A stretch of 13,838 nt of DNA, taken from the NCBI GenBank assembly GCA_902459845.2, contig CABPSV020000109.1:1-13838 (forward strand), written 5' to 3'. The stretch is from Hepatocystis sp. ex Piliocolobus tephrosceles. Taxonomy: Eukaryota; Apicomplexa; Aconoidasida; Haemosporida; Plasmodiidae. Positions 1-9,398 of this stretch are shown here, piece by piece. The translations under genes and the position numbers were made by a program. Each line of letters begins with the position of its first letter. Position 1 is the first letter of the stretch. Under the pieces are notes generated by a model that saw nothing but the letters and a program-made list of their open reading frames with translations, was not told the DNA's origin and searched no databases.

Positions 1-112
1 TATTTTTGTTTGCTTATTTTTGTTTGCTTATTTTTGTTTGCTTATTTTTGTTTGCTTATTTTTGTTTGCTTATTTTTGTTTGCTTATTTTTGTTTGCTTA
101 TTTTTGTTTGCT
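1..112. repeat. 14-bp tandem repeat at the left edge, 8 perfect copies
   Basis: Eight consecutive identical copies of TATTTTTGTTTGCT fill positions 1-112. The pattern then decays into T-rich sequence with scattered CTTA remnants to about 145. The array touches the left edge, so its true length is unknown. It can be read as open Phe/Leu/Cys-rich frames on the + strand, but these only reflect a 14-bp unit lacking stops. It does not resemble the Plasmodium telomere heptamer. Confidence 0.95.
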
Positions 113-354
113 TATTTTTTTTCTTATTTTTTTTTCTTATTTTTTTTGTTCACCTTTTTTGTTCATCTTTGTTGTTTAATTTGCTTGTTTATTTTATTTT
201 ATTATTTTTTTTTTTTGCTATTTTATGTATTTTTCCTATTTGCTTTGTTTTGCTATAACACTATTTATGTTACAAAAAACAACAAAATTTGAATTTGATT
301 AAATTTTATTATAAACGTTAAAATATAATTTCAACTGCACGTTCTGTAACAATT

Positions 355-395
<41 letters not shown>

Positions 396-818
396 CATTA
401 TGTTACGCATAAGTTTTATAATTTTATGAGAGTATATTTTTTTTCATTGTTTGTTCTCTATGATGTATATATATGTATATATATATATATATATATGTAA
501 AATTAAAATTATAAGAGCTTTTACTATATCATATATATACATATAAATTCATTGTTTTAAAACACACTTTCAGAAATTCATTAAAAAATTACTGTAAATT
601 TAAAATTACTACTTTAAGAAAAAAAAAAAAAAAAATTAAATACATTGAAAGTTTTACATATTATATGCAAGTTCTAAAACTGTTTTAGCTTCAGTTGGTT
701 TTTTTATTTCACCAAAAAAAAATATAAAAGTAAATGTGACATGAATGAGACAGTTACGTATATATTCATAAATATAAGACAAAAATATTCTACCACTGAG
801 TTGATAGTAAGAATAACG

Positions 819-850
<32 letters not shown>

Positions 851-1192
851 GATAAAATCTTACATTTTTCGATTTACATTTTTCGATTTACATTTTTCGA
901 CTTATATTTTTCGACTTACATTTTTCGACTTACATTTTCGACTTACATTTTTCGACTTACATTTTTCGACTTACATTAAGACATTAAAATAACGAGTTAG
1001 ATACTCTTTTATTCTTCTTTTTTTTATAGCATAAAAAAAAATATAACATATAGGTTTACTTAACTGAAGTTGGAGGACATGTATAAATGTATGCATTAGT
1101 GTAAAAAAAATAAAAAAAAAAAAATTGGTATATAACACCATCTGAAAACGACATATTTAACCTTAACGTACATTATACATATAAAAGAATTA
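113..1192. other. Non-coding A+T-rich region upstream of gene 1
   Basis: I see no gene here. The stretch holds T-rich sequence (113-260), a (TA)n tract near 358-390, a shorter one near 475-496, poly(A) runs near 619-635 and 820-848, and the 14-bp CGACTTACATTTTT repeat listed separately. It would include the promoter and 5' UTR of the gene beginning at 1193; no specific promoter motif can be defended. Confidence 0.7.
860..977. repeat. 14-bp minisatellite, unit CGACTTACATTTTT
   Basis: About eight copies of CGACTTACATTTTT run from a partial copy at 860 to a partial copy ending at 977. The first two full copies carry CGATTTAC, one copy has TTATA in place of TTACA, and one copy (from 926) is 13 bp because it lacks a T. 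It lies about 220 bp upstream of the gene at 1193. Confidence 0.93.
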
Positions 1193-1531
1193 ATGATAAA
1201 AATGCTTATTGGTTTAAAGAGGCATGTTAACAAAATATATAATATAAAAAACGTATTTTTAAAAAATGATCATTTATTAATAAATGAAAACAAATGTTGG
1301 TATAATAATCACTATTTTAATAAAATTGTGAATATACAATCATGTTTACCTAAGGATAATCCTTGTTTTTTTTTTAACCATTCTTTTCTAAACATCCTTA
1401 ATAAAAAAAAAAGTAAAACTATTTATGAAATGCGAAGAGATAGGGGTGGCACTGTAAGAAAAAAGTTAAGTAGAGAGAAAAAAAAAACTCAAAAAAAACG
1501 AAAAGAAATTACTAAAGACGTTCATAAATAG
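1193..1531 (+). CDS. Small basic protein of unknown function (112 aa)
   Basis: This single-exon reading frame starts at ATG 1193 (a second in-frame ATG follows at 1202) and ends at TAG 1529-1531. I do not recognise the family. It is probably real: its residue mix is varied (four Cys, two Trp/Gly-containing stretches) and local base composition rises above the surrounding non-coding DNA. The first ~23 residues are hydrophobic/basic without acids (Lys, Arg, His, Leu, Ile), as in a mitochondrial or other organelle presequence. The last ~40 residues are strongly basic, with RRDRGGTVRKKLSREKKK followed by more Lys/Arg, a composition seen in small organellar ribosomal or RNA-binding proteins. That role is inference from composition only. 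It converges with the RPA12-like gene on the opposite strand. Alternatives are a nuclear basic protein or one exon of a longer gene. Confidence 0.6.
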   Translation: MIKMLIGLKRHVNKIYNIKNVFLKNDHLLINENKCWYNNHYFNKIVNIQSCLPKDNPCFFFNHSFLNILNKKKSKTIYEMRRDRGGTVRKKLSREKKKTQKKRKEITKDVHK

Positions 1532-1644
1532 TTTAACAAAACAGTATATGGGTAAAACAGAATAAAATGAAGTGAAAGCTAAAGCAATAATAAAAAAAAA
1601 AAATAATAATAAAATAAAAATTAATATAAAAGTAGTATTAATTA

Positions 1645-1688
<44 letters not shown>

Positions 1689-2853
1689 ACTTCCTATCAT
1701 AATTTAATTTAGTAAAGAAGTTATAGATACTACAATAGCTTAAAAAAAAACTTATAAATTGGAAATTTTTATTTTAAAGAGAGTATATATTTAACCCATA
1801 TATATTTTTTTTTTTTTTTTTTTTAATTATGTCTCTTTTTTTTTTGTATAATTATTAAATATTAATATATATAGATATAAAAAAAATTCCCTTTTATTTA
1901 TTATAATTTATTTATTTTTTATAAACATTATATGAACAGTCATATTTATTAGTAACAAAAACAACACAATATACATTGTTCATAATATTTACAACAATTA
2001 ATACATATTTTAATGTTTAAACAATCTCATATTTTTATTTATTTTTTTTTTTTCAAGTAACATTGTCTTTTTAGATTTTAATTTACTTATAAATTTTATT
2101 TCATATTTCTCATTTTTATCTTTTTAAAAATGTGACAATTTGGTAAATATATATGCACATATGCAAAATGATTAATTTTATGTTCTTCCTTTATTACCCT
2201 TTTAAATAAGGTAATACTTATATGACTCTTAAATATGTATACAGATATATACATATATATTTATGTATACACATTTTGGCGCATTATACATATGGTGAAA
2301 AGAGAAAACAATGGATTTAAAATATATATATATATATATATATACATACATATATGTATATATGTACCCGATAGTTATTGATTAATTTTATTTAATTGTA
2401 AAAACAGCTGTACATATATTAAATAGAAAACAAATATAAATATTAAATATGGTATATTTCCAGGTACGTACGTACGTCCGTACTTACGTATGTGAATACA
2501 CGAAACATGCAACAACAAAAAAAAAAAAAAAAAACACACAAAAATGTATGTGTTGTTGTAAAATATGTTTGTACATATATAATAATGACATAATTAAAAA
2601 ATAGTTGAGTTAAAAAATAATTAAATTGTAAAAAATGGAATTAAAAAAAAAATATATATATATATTAGGAAGCTGTATATTAACGCATAAATAATATATG
2701 TATATACATATATAGTACAAGATAAAACATTTTTTTTATTTTCATTTTTTTTTTTTTTATATTATGGTTAATATGTATATATGTATTATATATATATATA
2801 TATATATAATACATATATACATATAGTGCAGGATTTTGTTTATATAAATAATG
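1532..2853. other. Convergent intergenic region between gene 1 and the RPA12-like gene
   Basis: No gene is supported here. It contains (TA)n tracts near 1649-1685, 2320-2342 and 2787-2809, poly(T) near 1807-1824, poly(A) near 2518-2534, and a short GTAC/ACGT-rich patch near 2463-2490. As the meeting point of two converging genes it should hold both 3' UTRs. AATAAA-like strings are too common in such A+T-rich DNA to be informative. Confidence 0.7.
2463..2490. repeat. GTAC/ACGT palindromic tetramer patch
   Basis: The segment contains GGTACGTACGTACGTCCG followed by TACTTACGTA. It is a short self-complementary tetramer tract with several CpG steps and is unusually G+C-rich for its surroundings. 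It lies between two convergent genes. No function is assigned; it may be a simple repeat. Confidence 0.75.
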
Positions 2854-4687
2854 CTAATTAGAAACAGAAGTTTGTTTTTTACAAGCAGGACAAAAATATA
2901 TAATAGTTGATCCTTCATCTGCACTTCTAGTTTGAATATTAACAAAATATAAAAATTCATTACCACAATCCTTACATTCTTCATAAGATATGTTATATGA
3001 TTTTTCATTACCTTCTTTGAATAATGATGTATTTTCATAAATATTAACGATTTTGTTTTTCCAATATTTTTTTTTATTTTGGTCAAATATATATTTTTCT
3101 CTATATGAAAGCAACTCAATCGATTTTTTATATATTTCTCCACCAAAGGTGCTTTCTATACAATCAATTTCGTAACCACAATAAATACATTTAATAATAT
3201 TTTCATTATTACATGATGTATATTTACTATTTTTATTATCAGGTAAACCTGCGAATCTCATAAGATTCATAAACATACACATATAATCTTCATAATTATA
3301 TATATAACCACATTGCTTACAATAATTTTTTTTTTTTTTTTGAATATCTTCATACATTATATAATCATAATTATTATTAAGTGCATTTTTTGTTAATCTT
3401 CCAATATCGGAAAATCTTTTACCAGTAATAATTTCACACAGCTCATTATTTTCTATGCTTAATTTATCTTTATAGTCAGTAATAAAAAAATTTATTAATT
3501 CTTCATTGGATATATTTTCATCTTGGAAACGAACTTTTTTATCATCTTTATATTCTGTTTTTTGATTAAAGTATCTGTCTTTTTGTTTGATATAAACTAT
3601 ATTCTTATTATTATCATTATTATTATATACTGTTTTTTGTTCTTTTTTTTTTTCCTCTTTTTTTTTCTCTTTTTCTTCGCATATAGCTTCATCCGGAATC
3701 ACAGTCACAGTTGTAGTTTTATCTTTTTTCTTTTTTTCTTTTTTATCTTTTTTTTTTTTCTTTATTTCATCACATGTTTCTTCGCATGTTTCTGCACATG
3801 TAGCTTCATCGGGAATCACAGTTACTGTTGTTTTTTCTTTTTTTTTTTCATTTTCTTTTTCTTTTTCTTTTTTATCTTTTTTTTTTTCCTTTATTTCATC
3901 GCATGTTTCTGCACATGTAGCTTCATCGGGAATCACAGTCACAGTTGTTTTTTCTTTTTTTTTTTTCATTTTCTTTTTCTTTTTCTTTTTTATCTTTTTT
4001 TTTTTCCTTTATTTCATCGCATGTTTCTGCACATGTAGCTTCATCGGGAATCACAGTCACAGTTGTTTTTTCTTTTTTTTTTTTTTTTTTTTCTTTTTCT
4101 TTTTTATCTTTTTTTTTTTCCTTTATTTCATCGCATGTTTCTGCACATGTAGCTTCATCGGGAATCACAGTCACAGTTGTTTTTTCTTTTTTCTTTTTTT
4201 TTTCATTTTCATTTTCTTTTTCTTTTTTATCTTTATTTTTTTCCTTTATTTCATCGCATGTTTCTGCACATGTAGCTTCATCCGGAATCACAGTCACAGT
4301 TGTAGTTTTATCTTTTTTCTTTTTTTCTTTTTTATCTTTTTTTTTTTTCTTTATTTCATCACATGTTTCATCGCATGTTTCTGCACATGTAGCTTCATCC
4401 GAAATCACAGTCACAGTTGTAATTTTTTTTTTTTTTTTTTTTTTTTCTTTCGTGTTTAATTTTTCATCTATTTTATTATTATTTGTGACATCAGTACTTA
4501 ATAAACTATGTGCTTGAATAAGTAATGATAATTTATCATCATACCCTTCCTTCGTTTTATTTCCGTTTACCTGCTGACTGCCATATAGATTACCTTCAGT
4601 TTGTAATATTTGAGTTGTTAATTTATTATTTAAATTTTTATTTTTTTTGGAATCCTCTCTTGTAAGTTTATTCTTCACAGAAATCAT
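2854..4687 (-). CDS. RNA polymerase I subunit RPA12/A12.2-like zinc-ribbon protein with N-terminal repeat expansion; one-base frameshift
   Basis: In yeast and animals this family is a Pol I subunit with a TFIIS-like C-terminal ribbon that supports transcript cleavage. The C-terminal ~43 residues contain CxxC (571, 574), QTRSADEG with the acidic Asp-Glu pair, and CxxC (599, 602). RSADEG followed by ST fits RPA12 better than RPC11 (RSADEP), and RPB9 lacks this motif. A second Cys4 ribbon lies at about 456-503 (YCKQCG and CIYCG). The start is ATG 4687 and the stop TAG 2854-2856. The frame breaks in the T12 run at 3955-3966; removing one base joins both halves into about 610 aa. RPA12 is usually near 120 aa. 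The extra length is a non-repetitive head, seven Lys-rich/TTVTVIPDEATCAETCDE units and an Asn/Lys linker. It is divergent from the peptidyl-tRNA hydrolase gene. Numbering assumes the corrected frame. Confidence 0.85.
3640..4440 (-). repeat. Seven-unit coding minisatellite in the RPA12-like gene
   Basis: Each unit encodes a conserved core, TTVTVIPDEATCAETCDE, followed by a Lys/Glu linker. Using the core string GCTTCATC as an anchor on the + strand (3686, 3803, 3920, 4038, 4152, 4275, 4392), the spacings are 117, 117, 118, 114, 123 and 117 bp. Five are multiples of three; the 118-bp unit holds the frameshift. In protein order, units 1 and 6 share a distinct subtype (doubled ETCDE-like core, KKKKD linker, TTTVTV), units 2-5 share the KEKKKDKKEKE linker, and unit 7 is degenerate. 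The core is identical in most units while linkers differ in length. Confidence 0.93.
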
Positions 4688-5855
4688 TATATATATGTAG
4701 ATATGTATATGTGTGTATATATGTATATTATATGGAGCGTTTAACTCATATGTATAAATTTATTTTCAAAACTTTTATTTTACGTTTTTATTTGTATATA
4801 ATCCCACAATGATACTTTTATTCTTTCTGTTTAGTTATTTTACCAGTTCGTATATATAATTATATCAATTTACTTATATACTCATTTGTTTAAATTTTTA
4901 TTTACCTATTTATCAACTTAACATTTAGGTCATATATTTTTATCTATTTTACCTACAAATAAAAACATTTTTTATATTGTTCCTCATTATTATACAGTTT
5001 AAACATTTATTACAACAATGTAATAAAAGTTGAGCGGTTTGTATAAATGGTAACAAGTTTAAAGCGTGTTTATTTAAAATAAAAATAAAAAAAAAAATAT
5101 ATATATATATTTATTGATTACAAACCAAAAAAAAAAAAAAAAATTAAAAAATTAAATAAATAAAATGAGTAAATAAAAAAAATAATGTATATTTAAAATG
5201 TATTAAACATAAAAAGTTAACAAATATATAAAATGAATAATATAGAATAAGAGAAACTTGTCATACTTTTTTTTTTTTTTTTTTTTTTTTTTTATTTTTT
5301 TTTTGATGTGATCTATAAATAAATACATGTATAAATTAATTGTATTATAAATATTATTTATATTTAAACTTGATAGAAAAAATTTTAAATGTATATATGT
5401 ATACATATGTAACTACTGACTTTTGAGGTTCGATAGTATAAAAAATATTCATGCCTGTTTTTATTAATGCATATGAATGTATACATATATATATATATGT
5501 ATTCATACATGCAGTTAATATAACTCTTGCATAGCTATTTTATTCACTTTTATTATTTCGTTGATACTTTTTTCTCTAATCTGTTATTTTATTTTTTTTT
5601 ATTTTTTTTTTTATTCATTAATTTATTTTATTTTTTTTAAAGTCATTTTAATTATATATCAAAAGGTTGTACTATAAATTCTATTAAAAAAAAAAAAAAA
5701 AAAAAAAAATATATGACAGAAAAGTTAATTAAATGTGCTTATGAATCCTTTACATATACATAACATGTACCCACATTAATCCCCATTTTTAAGGAAATTG
5801 AAAAAATAAAAATAAATTTTAAAATGTGAATGCTTTTTAAAACATAATTTGTTCT

Positions 5856-5906
<51 letters not shown>

Positions 5907-6093
5907 CTTTATTTCATTTTTTTGCTTGCGTTATTACTTTTGTGTTAAAACGTTTTAAATATACCACATCAGCATAAGTAACCATACAACATACGACATA
6001 TATAAAGATACAATTTGTTCAAAAATAATATTGTTCTGTTTATTTTTTTATTTCCAAGGAAACATATTTTTTAAAAACATAAAAAAAAAACTT
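4688..6093. other. Divergent intergenic region between the RPA12-like and PTH2 genes
   Basis: About 1.4 kb of A+T-rich DNA without a supportable gene lies between two divergent starts and should hold both upstream regulatory regions. It contains a poly(A) run near 5126-5143, a poly(T) run near 5268-5294, a poly(A) run near 5685-5709, and a (TA)n tract of about 46 bases at 5859-5904 located ~190 bp upstream of the PTH2 ATG. No specific transcription-factor site can be defended. Confidence 0.7.
5859..5904. repeat. (TA)n microsatellite upstream of PTH2
   Basis: A pure AT dinucleotide tract of about 46 bases. It is the longest (TA)n tract in the window and lies in the probable upstream region of the peptidyl-tRNA hydrolase gene. 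Confidence 0.95.
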
Positions 6094-6363
6094 ATGAATT
6101 CAACAAATATTAATAATAATAACTTGTTAAGTTCACTTAAACATGATAGACATGGCTTAACTATATTATTTATTGTCTTTATATTAGGATTTATATTAGG
6201 TTTATTATTTAAGCACTTCAATACAATCAAACAAAATGCTTCTACAATAAAAGCAGTAGTTCTAAATTTCGACACGGTTTACAAAAGTGATTGTAAGATG
6301 GTGTTTTGTGTCAGAACAGGTGAAAAAAAAGGGAAAAAAGGAAAAAAAGAAAAAAAAACATGA

Positions 6364-6402
<39 letters not shown>

Positions 6403-7266
6403 ATAACATATTATTGTTAGTGCGCTTCTTTTTTTTTATAGAGCACTACTACAATATGCATTATGTGTTTTTATATTTAATTTGTTTGTTTTGTATATTA
6501 TCTTTTTATATTTATTATATTTTCTGTGACTTCATATACTGCTTTCTTTAATATGTATATGTATATATGTACTTTTTTTTTTTTTTTTATTTCATAGACC
6601 TTAAAATGAATAAAGGAAAAATATGTTCGCAGTGTTGTCATGCGTGTCTATCAGTATATGAAAAAGTTTTAAAAAGAAATACACGGATAAAAAATGATCC
6701 TAATAGAAAAAATAATTTAACTTTTTTTGATATGTGGAAAAAAACAGGACAAAAAAAAGTTGTTCTTAAAGTATCGGTAAAGGGAACCATTTTTTTTTTT
6801 TTTTTTTTTTTTTTTTATGATCACATTTTTAACGTTACATACTTACGTTTTAAAAATATATATGTATATATGTGTTTATATACATATTTATATTTTATTG
6901 TATTTTATACCTTTTTAGAGTTTAGAAGAAATGTATGAAATTGAAGAAATGGCAAAAAAAGAAAATTTGATTACCTCGATAATTGCTGATGCGGTAAATG
7001 CAAATAACATAATTTTTTTTTTTTTTTTTACGTTTTAATTAAATTAAAAAAATCTTTATTTGCATATATATATATATATGTGCGTGCTAGCACTAGTGTA
7101 CAACGCATAATTTTTCTTTTTTGATTTTTTTTTTATTTTGTTTCATTTGTTTTTTTTATTCAAAATTATACATCTGCAGGGAAGAACTCAAATCGAGCCA
7201 AACACTGAAACCGTTATTGCTATAGAACCGGGTATTAAAACAAAAGCACAAAATATGTTTTGTTTA

Positions 7267-7310
<44 letters not shown>

Positions 7311-7518
7311 TCTTTTAAACGGTTGTTTGTATGTGTCCATTATATGTGAACAACATATATGTTTTTCTAAAGATTTATCTTTTACATTTTACAAAATTTT
7401 TATAATTCGTTTGATTGTTTCGCTGCTTATTTTTTTTTTTTTTTTTTTTTTTTTTTTCTCCACCACAGTTCCTGACGAAATAGCTAACAAAATTACAGGA
7501 CATTTAAAACTGTTATAG
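6094..7518 (+). CDS. PTH2: Peptidyl-tRNA hydrolase 2 (PTH2 family), five exons, N-terminal membrane anchor
   Basis: PTH2 enzymes cleave the ester bond of peptidyl-tRNA released from stalled ribosomes, recycling tRNA. My exons are 6094-6319, 6598-6776, 6919-6993, 7180-7231 and 7469-7518, giving 193 aa (human PTRH2 is about 179). All four introns (278, 142, 186 and 237 nt) are GT-AG, and every junction restores the family sequence; for example, codon 76 (Asp) is split as G|AC. Signatures are [16 protein letters not shown] (68-83), [33 protein letters not shown] (156-167) and ITGHLKLL at the C-terminus. These include the conserved Lys, Gln, Asp and Thr of the active-site region. Residues 21-39 ([19 protein letters not shown]) form a membrane segment, as in animal PTRH2, so organelle-membrane anchoring is likely but inferred. 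The start is the ATG at 6094; the earlier in-frame ATG at 6031 adds a Phe-rich stretch and is less likely. It diverges from the RPA12-like gene and converges on the methyltransferase gene. Confidence 0.95.
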
Positions 7519-7755
7519 ATTTTATAAAATAAATATATATACACAGTTTTTTTTACGTAACTATGTCTTTTTTTTTTTTTTTTAATTATTTATACCTCAC
7601 CATTATTGTTGTTATTATCATTGCTGTTGTTATTTTGTTTTTTATTTTGTTTTTTATTTTGTTTTTTATTTTGTTTTTTATTTTGTTTTTTATTTTATTA
7701 TTTTTTTTTTTCTAACCTTTATTCAAAACACAATGTTTTTAAAACAAAAAATTAA

Positions 7756-7789
<34 letters not shown>

Positions 7790-8029
7790 TGTATATATTA
7801 TTTGTTTAACAATGTAAAAAACACGCAAAAAAAAAAAAAAATAAATAAAAAAAAATAAAGTAAAAATGGTTAATGCATAAATGACATATTTATATAAACG
7901 TATGTATATATAAATTTGTTCGATATTTGTATATGGATAAATTGCTTTCGAATTGTTTATTCATTTTTTTTTTTTTTTTTTTATATTTTTGAGCAAGAAT
8001 AAATAGGTATATATATATATATATCTTTT
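7519..8029. other. Convergent intergenic region between PTH2 and the methyltransferase gene
   Basis: No gene is seen. It holds the probable 3' UTRs of two converging genes, several poly(T) runs (near 7569-7583, 7761-7786 and 7967-7982), a poly(A) run near 7829-7841, and the 12-bp repeat listed separately. Confidence 0.7.
7637..7696. repeat. 12-bp tandem repeat, 5 copies of GTTTTTTATTTT
   Basis: Five perfect contiguous copies of GTTTTTTATTTT occupy 7637-7696, preceded by a TTGTTGTTAT-rich stretch. It lies about 120 bp after the PTH2 stop codon, so it may be transcribed in the 3' UTR. Confidence 0.93.
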
Positions 8030-8962
8030 TTAAACTTTGTGTGAGTAGTAAATGAAAACATTTTTTTCATTAAGCAATATATCATTAATATCAATTTGTG
8101 CCTCTTTTTTGTTTGCTTGTTTCAATTCCGCTTTGTTAACATTGTCATGTTGTATTTTATCATACTTTCCAATTGAATTTATTTGATTTTGTTCATATAA
8201 TATTTGTTTTGTGTTACCAACTGAATGATTAATATTTTTTTTAGCTGTTAGTATATAAATACTTCCAGAGTTTTTTATATGTTTAAAAATAATGTTAAAG
8301 TTATTTTTTTTTAAAATTTGTAGAGGTGATCTATCCTCATAATAACCATATTCCCATGGTATTTTTTTATTAGGATATAAATTGAGTTTTTGTAAAATAT
8401 ATCTGAATATTTTATTATATATTATACCTCTTTCAATTAAAAAAAATTTTGCATCTTGTTTCATTGAATTATATACATTTTTTAAACTTTCATCAACATA
8501 TTCCAATGAACATAACGTAAAAGAAGATATAACAGAATCAAAAACGTTAGGTTTAAAAAAACAGTTTTTTATATCATTATTTATAACATATACAGGATAT
8601 GGTGGATTTGTTTGTTCGATTTTTTTTTTCAGTTGTTTACACATATTTTCACTTTTTTCAATGCATACTAATGCTTCTATATTTTTTAAATAAGGGAAAT
8701 TTCTACCTGTTCCTGCTCCTATTTCTAATACTACTCCTTTTACTCTTTTAAACGCTCTTTTTTTATATTTATTTATGGATGTAATTCGTTCTAAAAAGTC
8801 AGTTTGTTCATCATAGTTTTTAGCTAGATCATCAAACGTTTTTATTCGGAATATTTCGCTAGGTTTATCAACAGTGGTATCATTATAAGGTCTGTTTGCT
8901 TTGTAAATATAAAAGGAGCCTAATAAAACTCCTCCATTAGCAACTGTCACTCCAAGTAGAAG

Positions 8963-8995
<33 letters not shown>

Positions 8996-9188
8996 TGAAC
9001 TACGTGCATTTATATCAAAATAGTACGTCTATATTAGTACATACGCATATATATATGTATGTACGTGTACAATATGTATATACTATCATTTTAAAAGTTT
9101 GGAAGTGTATACTCTATCCTTATACATATGTATATTTTTTAAAACAGTCGCATTTTTTTACCTTTTTAAAAGAATCAAGCGTAAACAT
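8030..9188 (-). CDS. SAM-dependent methyltransferase, OMS1/METTL7-like, two exons
   Basis: My model is exon 1 at 9188-9162 (9 codons, MFTLDSFKK) and exon 2 at 8962-8030, giving 319 aa. Exon 2 has no ATG at its open beginning: a TAA lies just upstream in frame and the acceptor TTTTAAAAG sits at 8963, behind a long T tract on the minus strand. The donor GTAAAA at 9161 joins in phase 0, making a hydrophobic segment from Leu10 to Tyr29. The fold is class I methyltransferase: motif I VLEIGAGTGRNF (87-98), acidic residue after β2 in VCIEKSENM (Glu111), Asp142 in the motif II/III region, and the FTLCSLEYVDESL segment. The upstream FDDLAKNYDEQTDF stretch resembles yeast Oms1, a mitochondrial membrane protein, hence the family call. 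The substrate is unknown. The C-terminal ~70 residues are an Asn/Lys-rich extension. It is divergent from the gene at 9824. Fold assignment is firm; OMS1 orthology is likely. Confidence 0.88.
8963..9161 (-). other. Proposed 199-nt first intron of the methyltransferase gene
   Basis: On the minus strand it begins GTAAAAAAA at 9161 and ends TTTTAAAAG at 8963. The acceptor is preceded by a ~29-base T run, read as poly(A) at 8967-8995 on the + strand. The intron is phase 0. It is proposed because exon 2 has no ATG and because the join supplies both a start codon and a complete hydrophobic N-terminal segment. Confidence 0.75.
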
Positions 9189-9398
9189 AATTTTTTTTTT
9201 TTTTTTTTATCAACATGTTTATTTAATTAAGAATAAAATAGCTTTAAAACAAATAGAACAACAAAATGTAAACCCAACAAATGGAAAAATAAAATAACAC
9301 TAAAAAGTGCATTCCCTTGAATAGGTAGAGACTTTTTTTTCTAAAAGGAAGTTCATCTTTTTTTTTACAATTGTAACATAAATATGCATATGAGTTAA

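Noticed and set aside
10..292. Phe/Leu/Cys-rich + strand frames over the left-edge repeat
   Set aside because: They are created by the 14-bp TATTTTTGTTTGCT repeat, which lacks stops; there is no complex protein sequence.
2757..3146. 129-aa minus-strand frame overlapping the RPA12-like C-terminus
   Set aside because: It is an out-of-frame shadow of the zinc-ribbon coding region that runs into a (TA)n tract (Ile/Tyr repeats) and has no domain signal.
3523..4517. Two long + strand open frames (3523-4038 and 3945-4517) opposite the RPA12-like gene
   Set aside because: They are mirror readings of the repeat array: poly-Phe from poly-Lys codons, with repeated SSHVSAHVASSGITVTVV. The minus strand carries the zinc ribbons and is the coding one.
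2854..4687. RPA12-like gene considered as a pseudogene
   Set aside because: A one-base error in a T12 run explains the break, and both zinc ribbons with the acidic Asp-Glu pair are intact; the read-level check is given in the findings.
5203..5406. 67-aa minus-strand frame in the divergent intergenic region
   Set aside because: It depends on a poly(T) run read as poly-Lys and on A+T-rich flanks; there is no motif and no splice-linked partner.
6048..6275. 75-aa minus-strand frame opposite PTH2 exon 1
   Set aside because: It is an antisense shadow; the + strand exon joins in phase to a clear PTH2 core.
6360..6551. 63-aa + strand frame beginning in PTH2 intron 1
   Set aside because: It is a (TA)n-derived Tyr/Ile repeat lying inside the intron removed between codon 76 halves.
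8382..8693. 103-aa + strand frame opposite the methyltransferase gene
   Set aside because: It is an antisense shadow of a gene with clear SAM-binding motifs.
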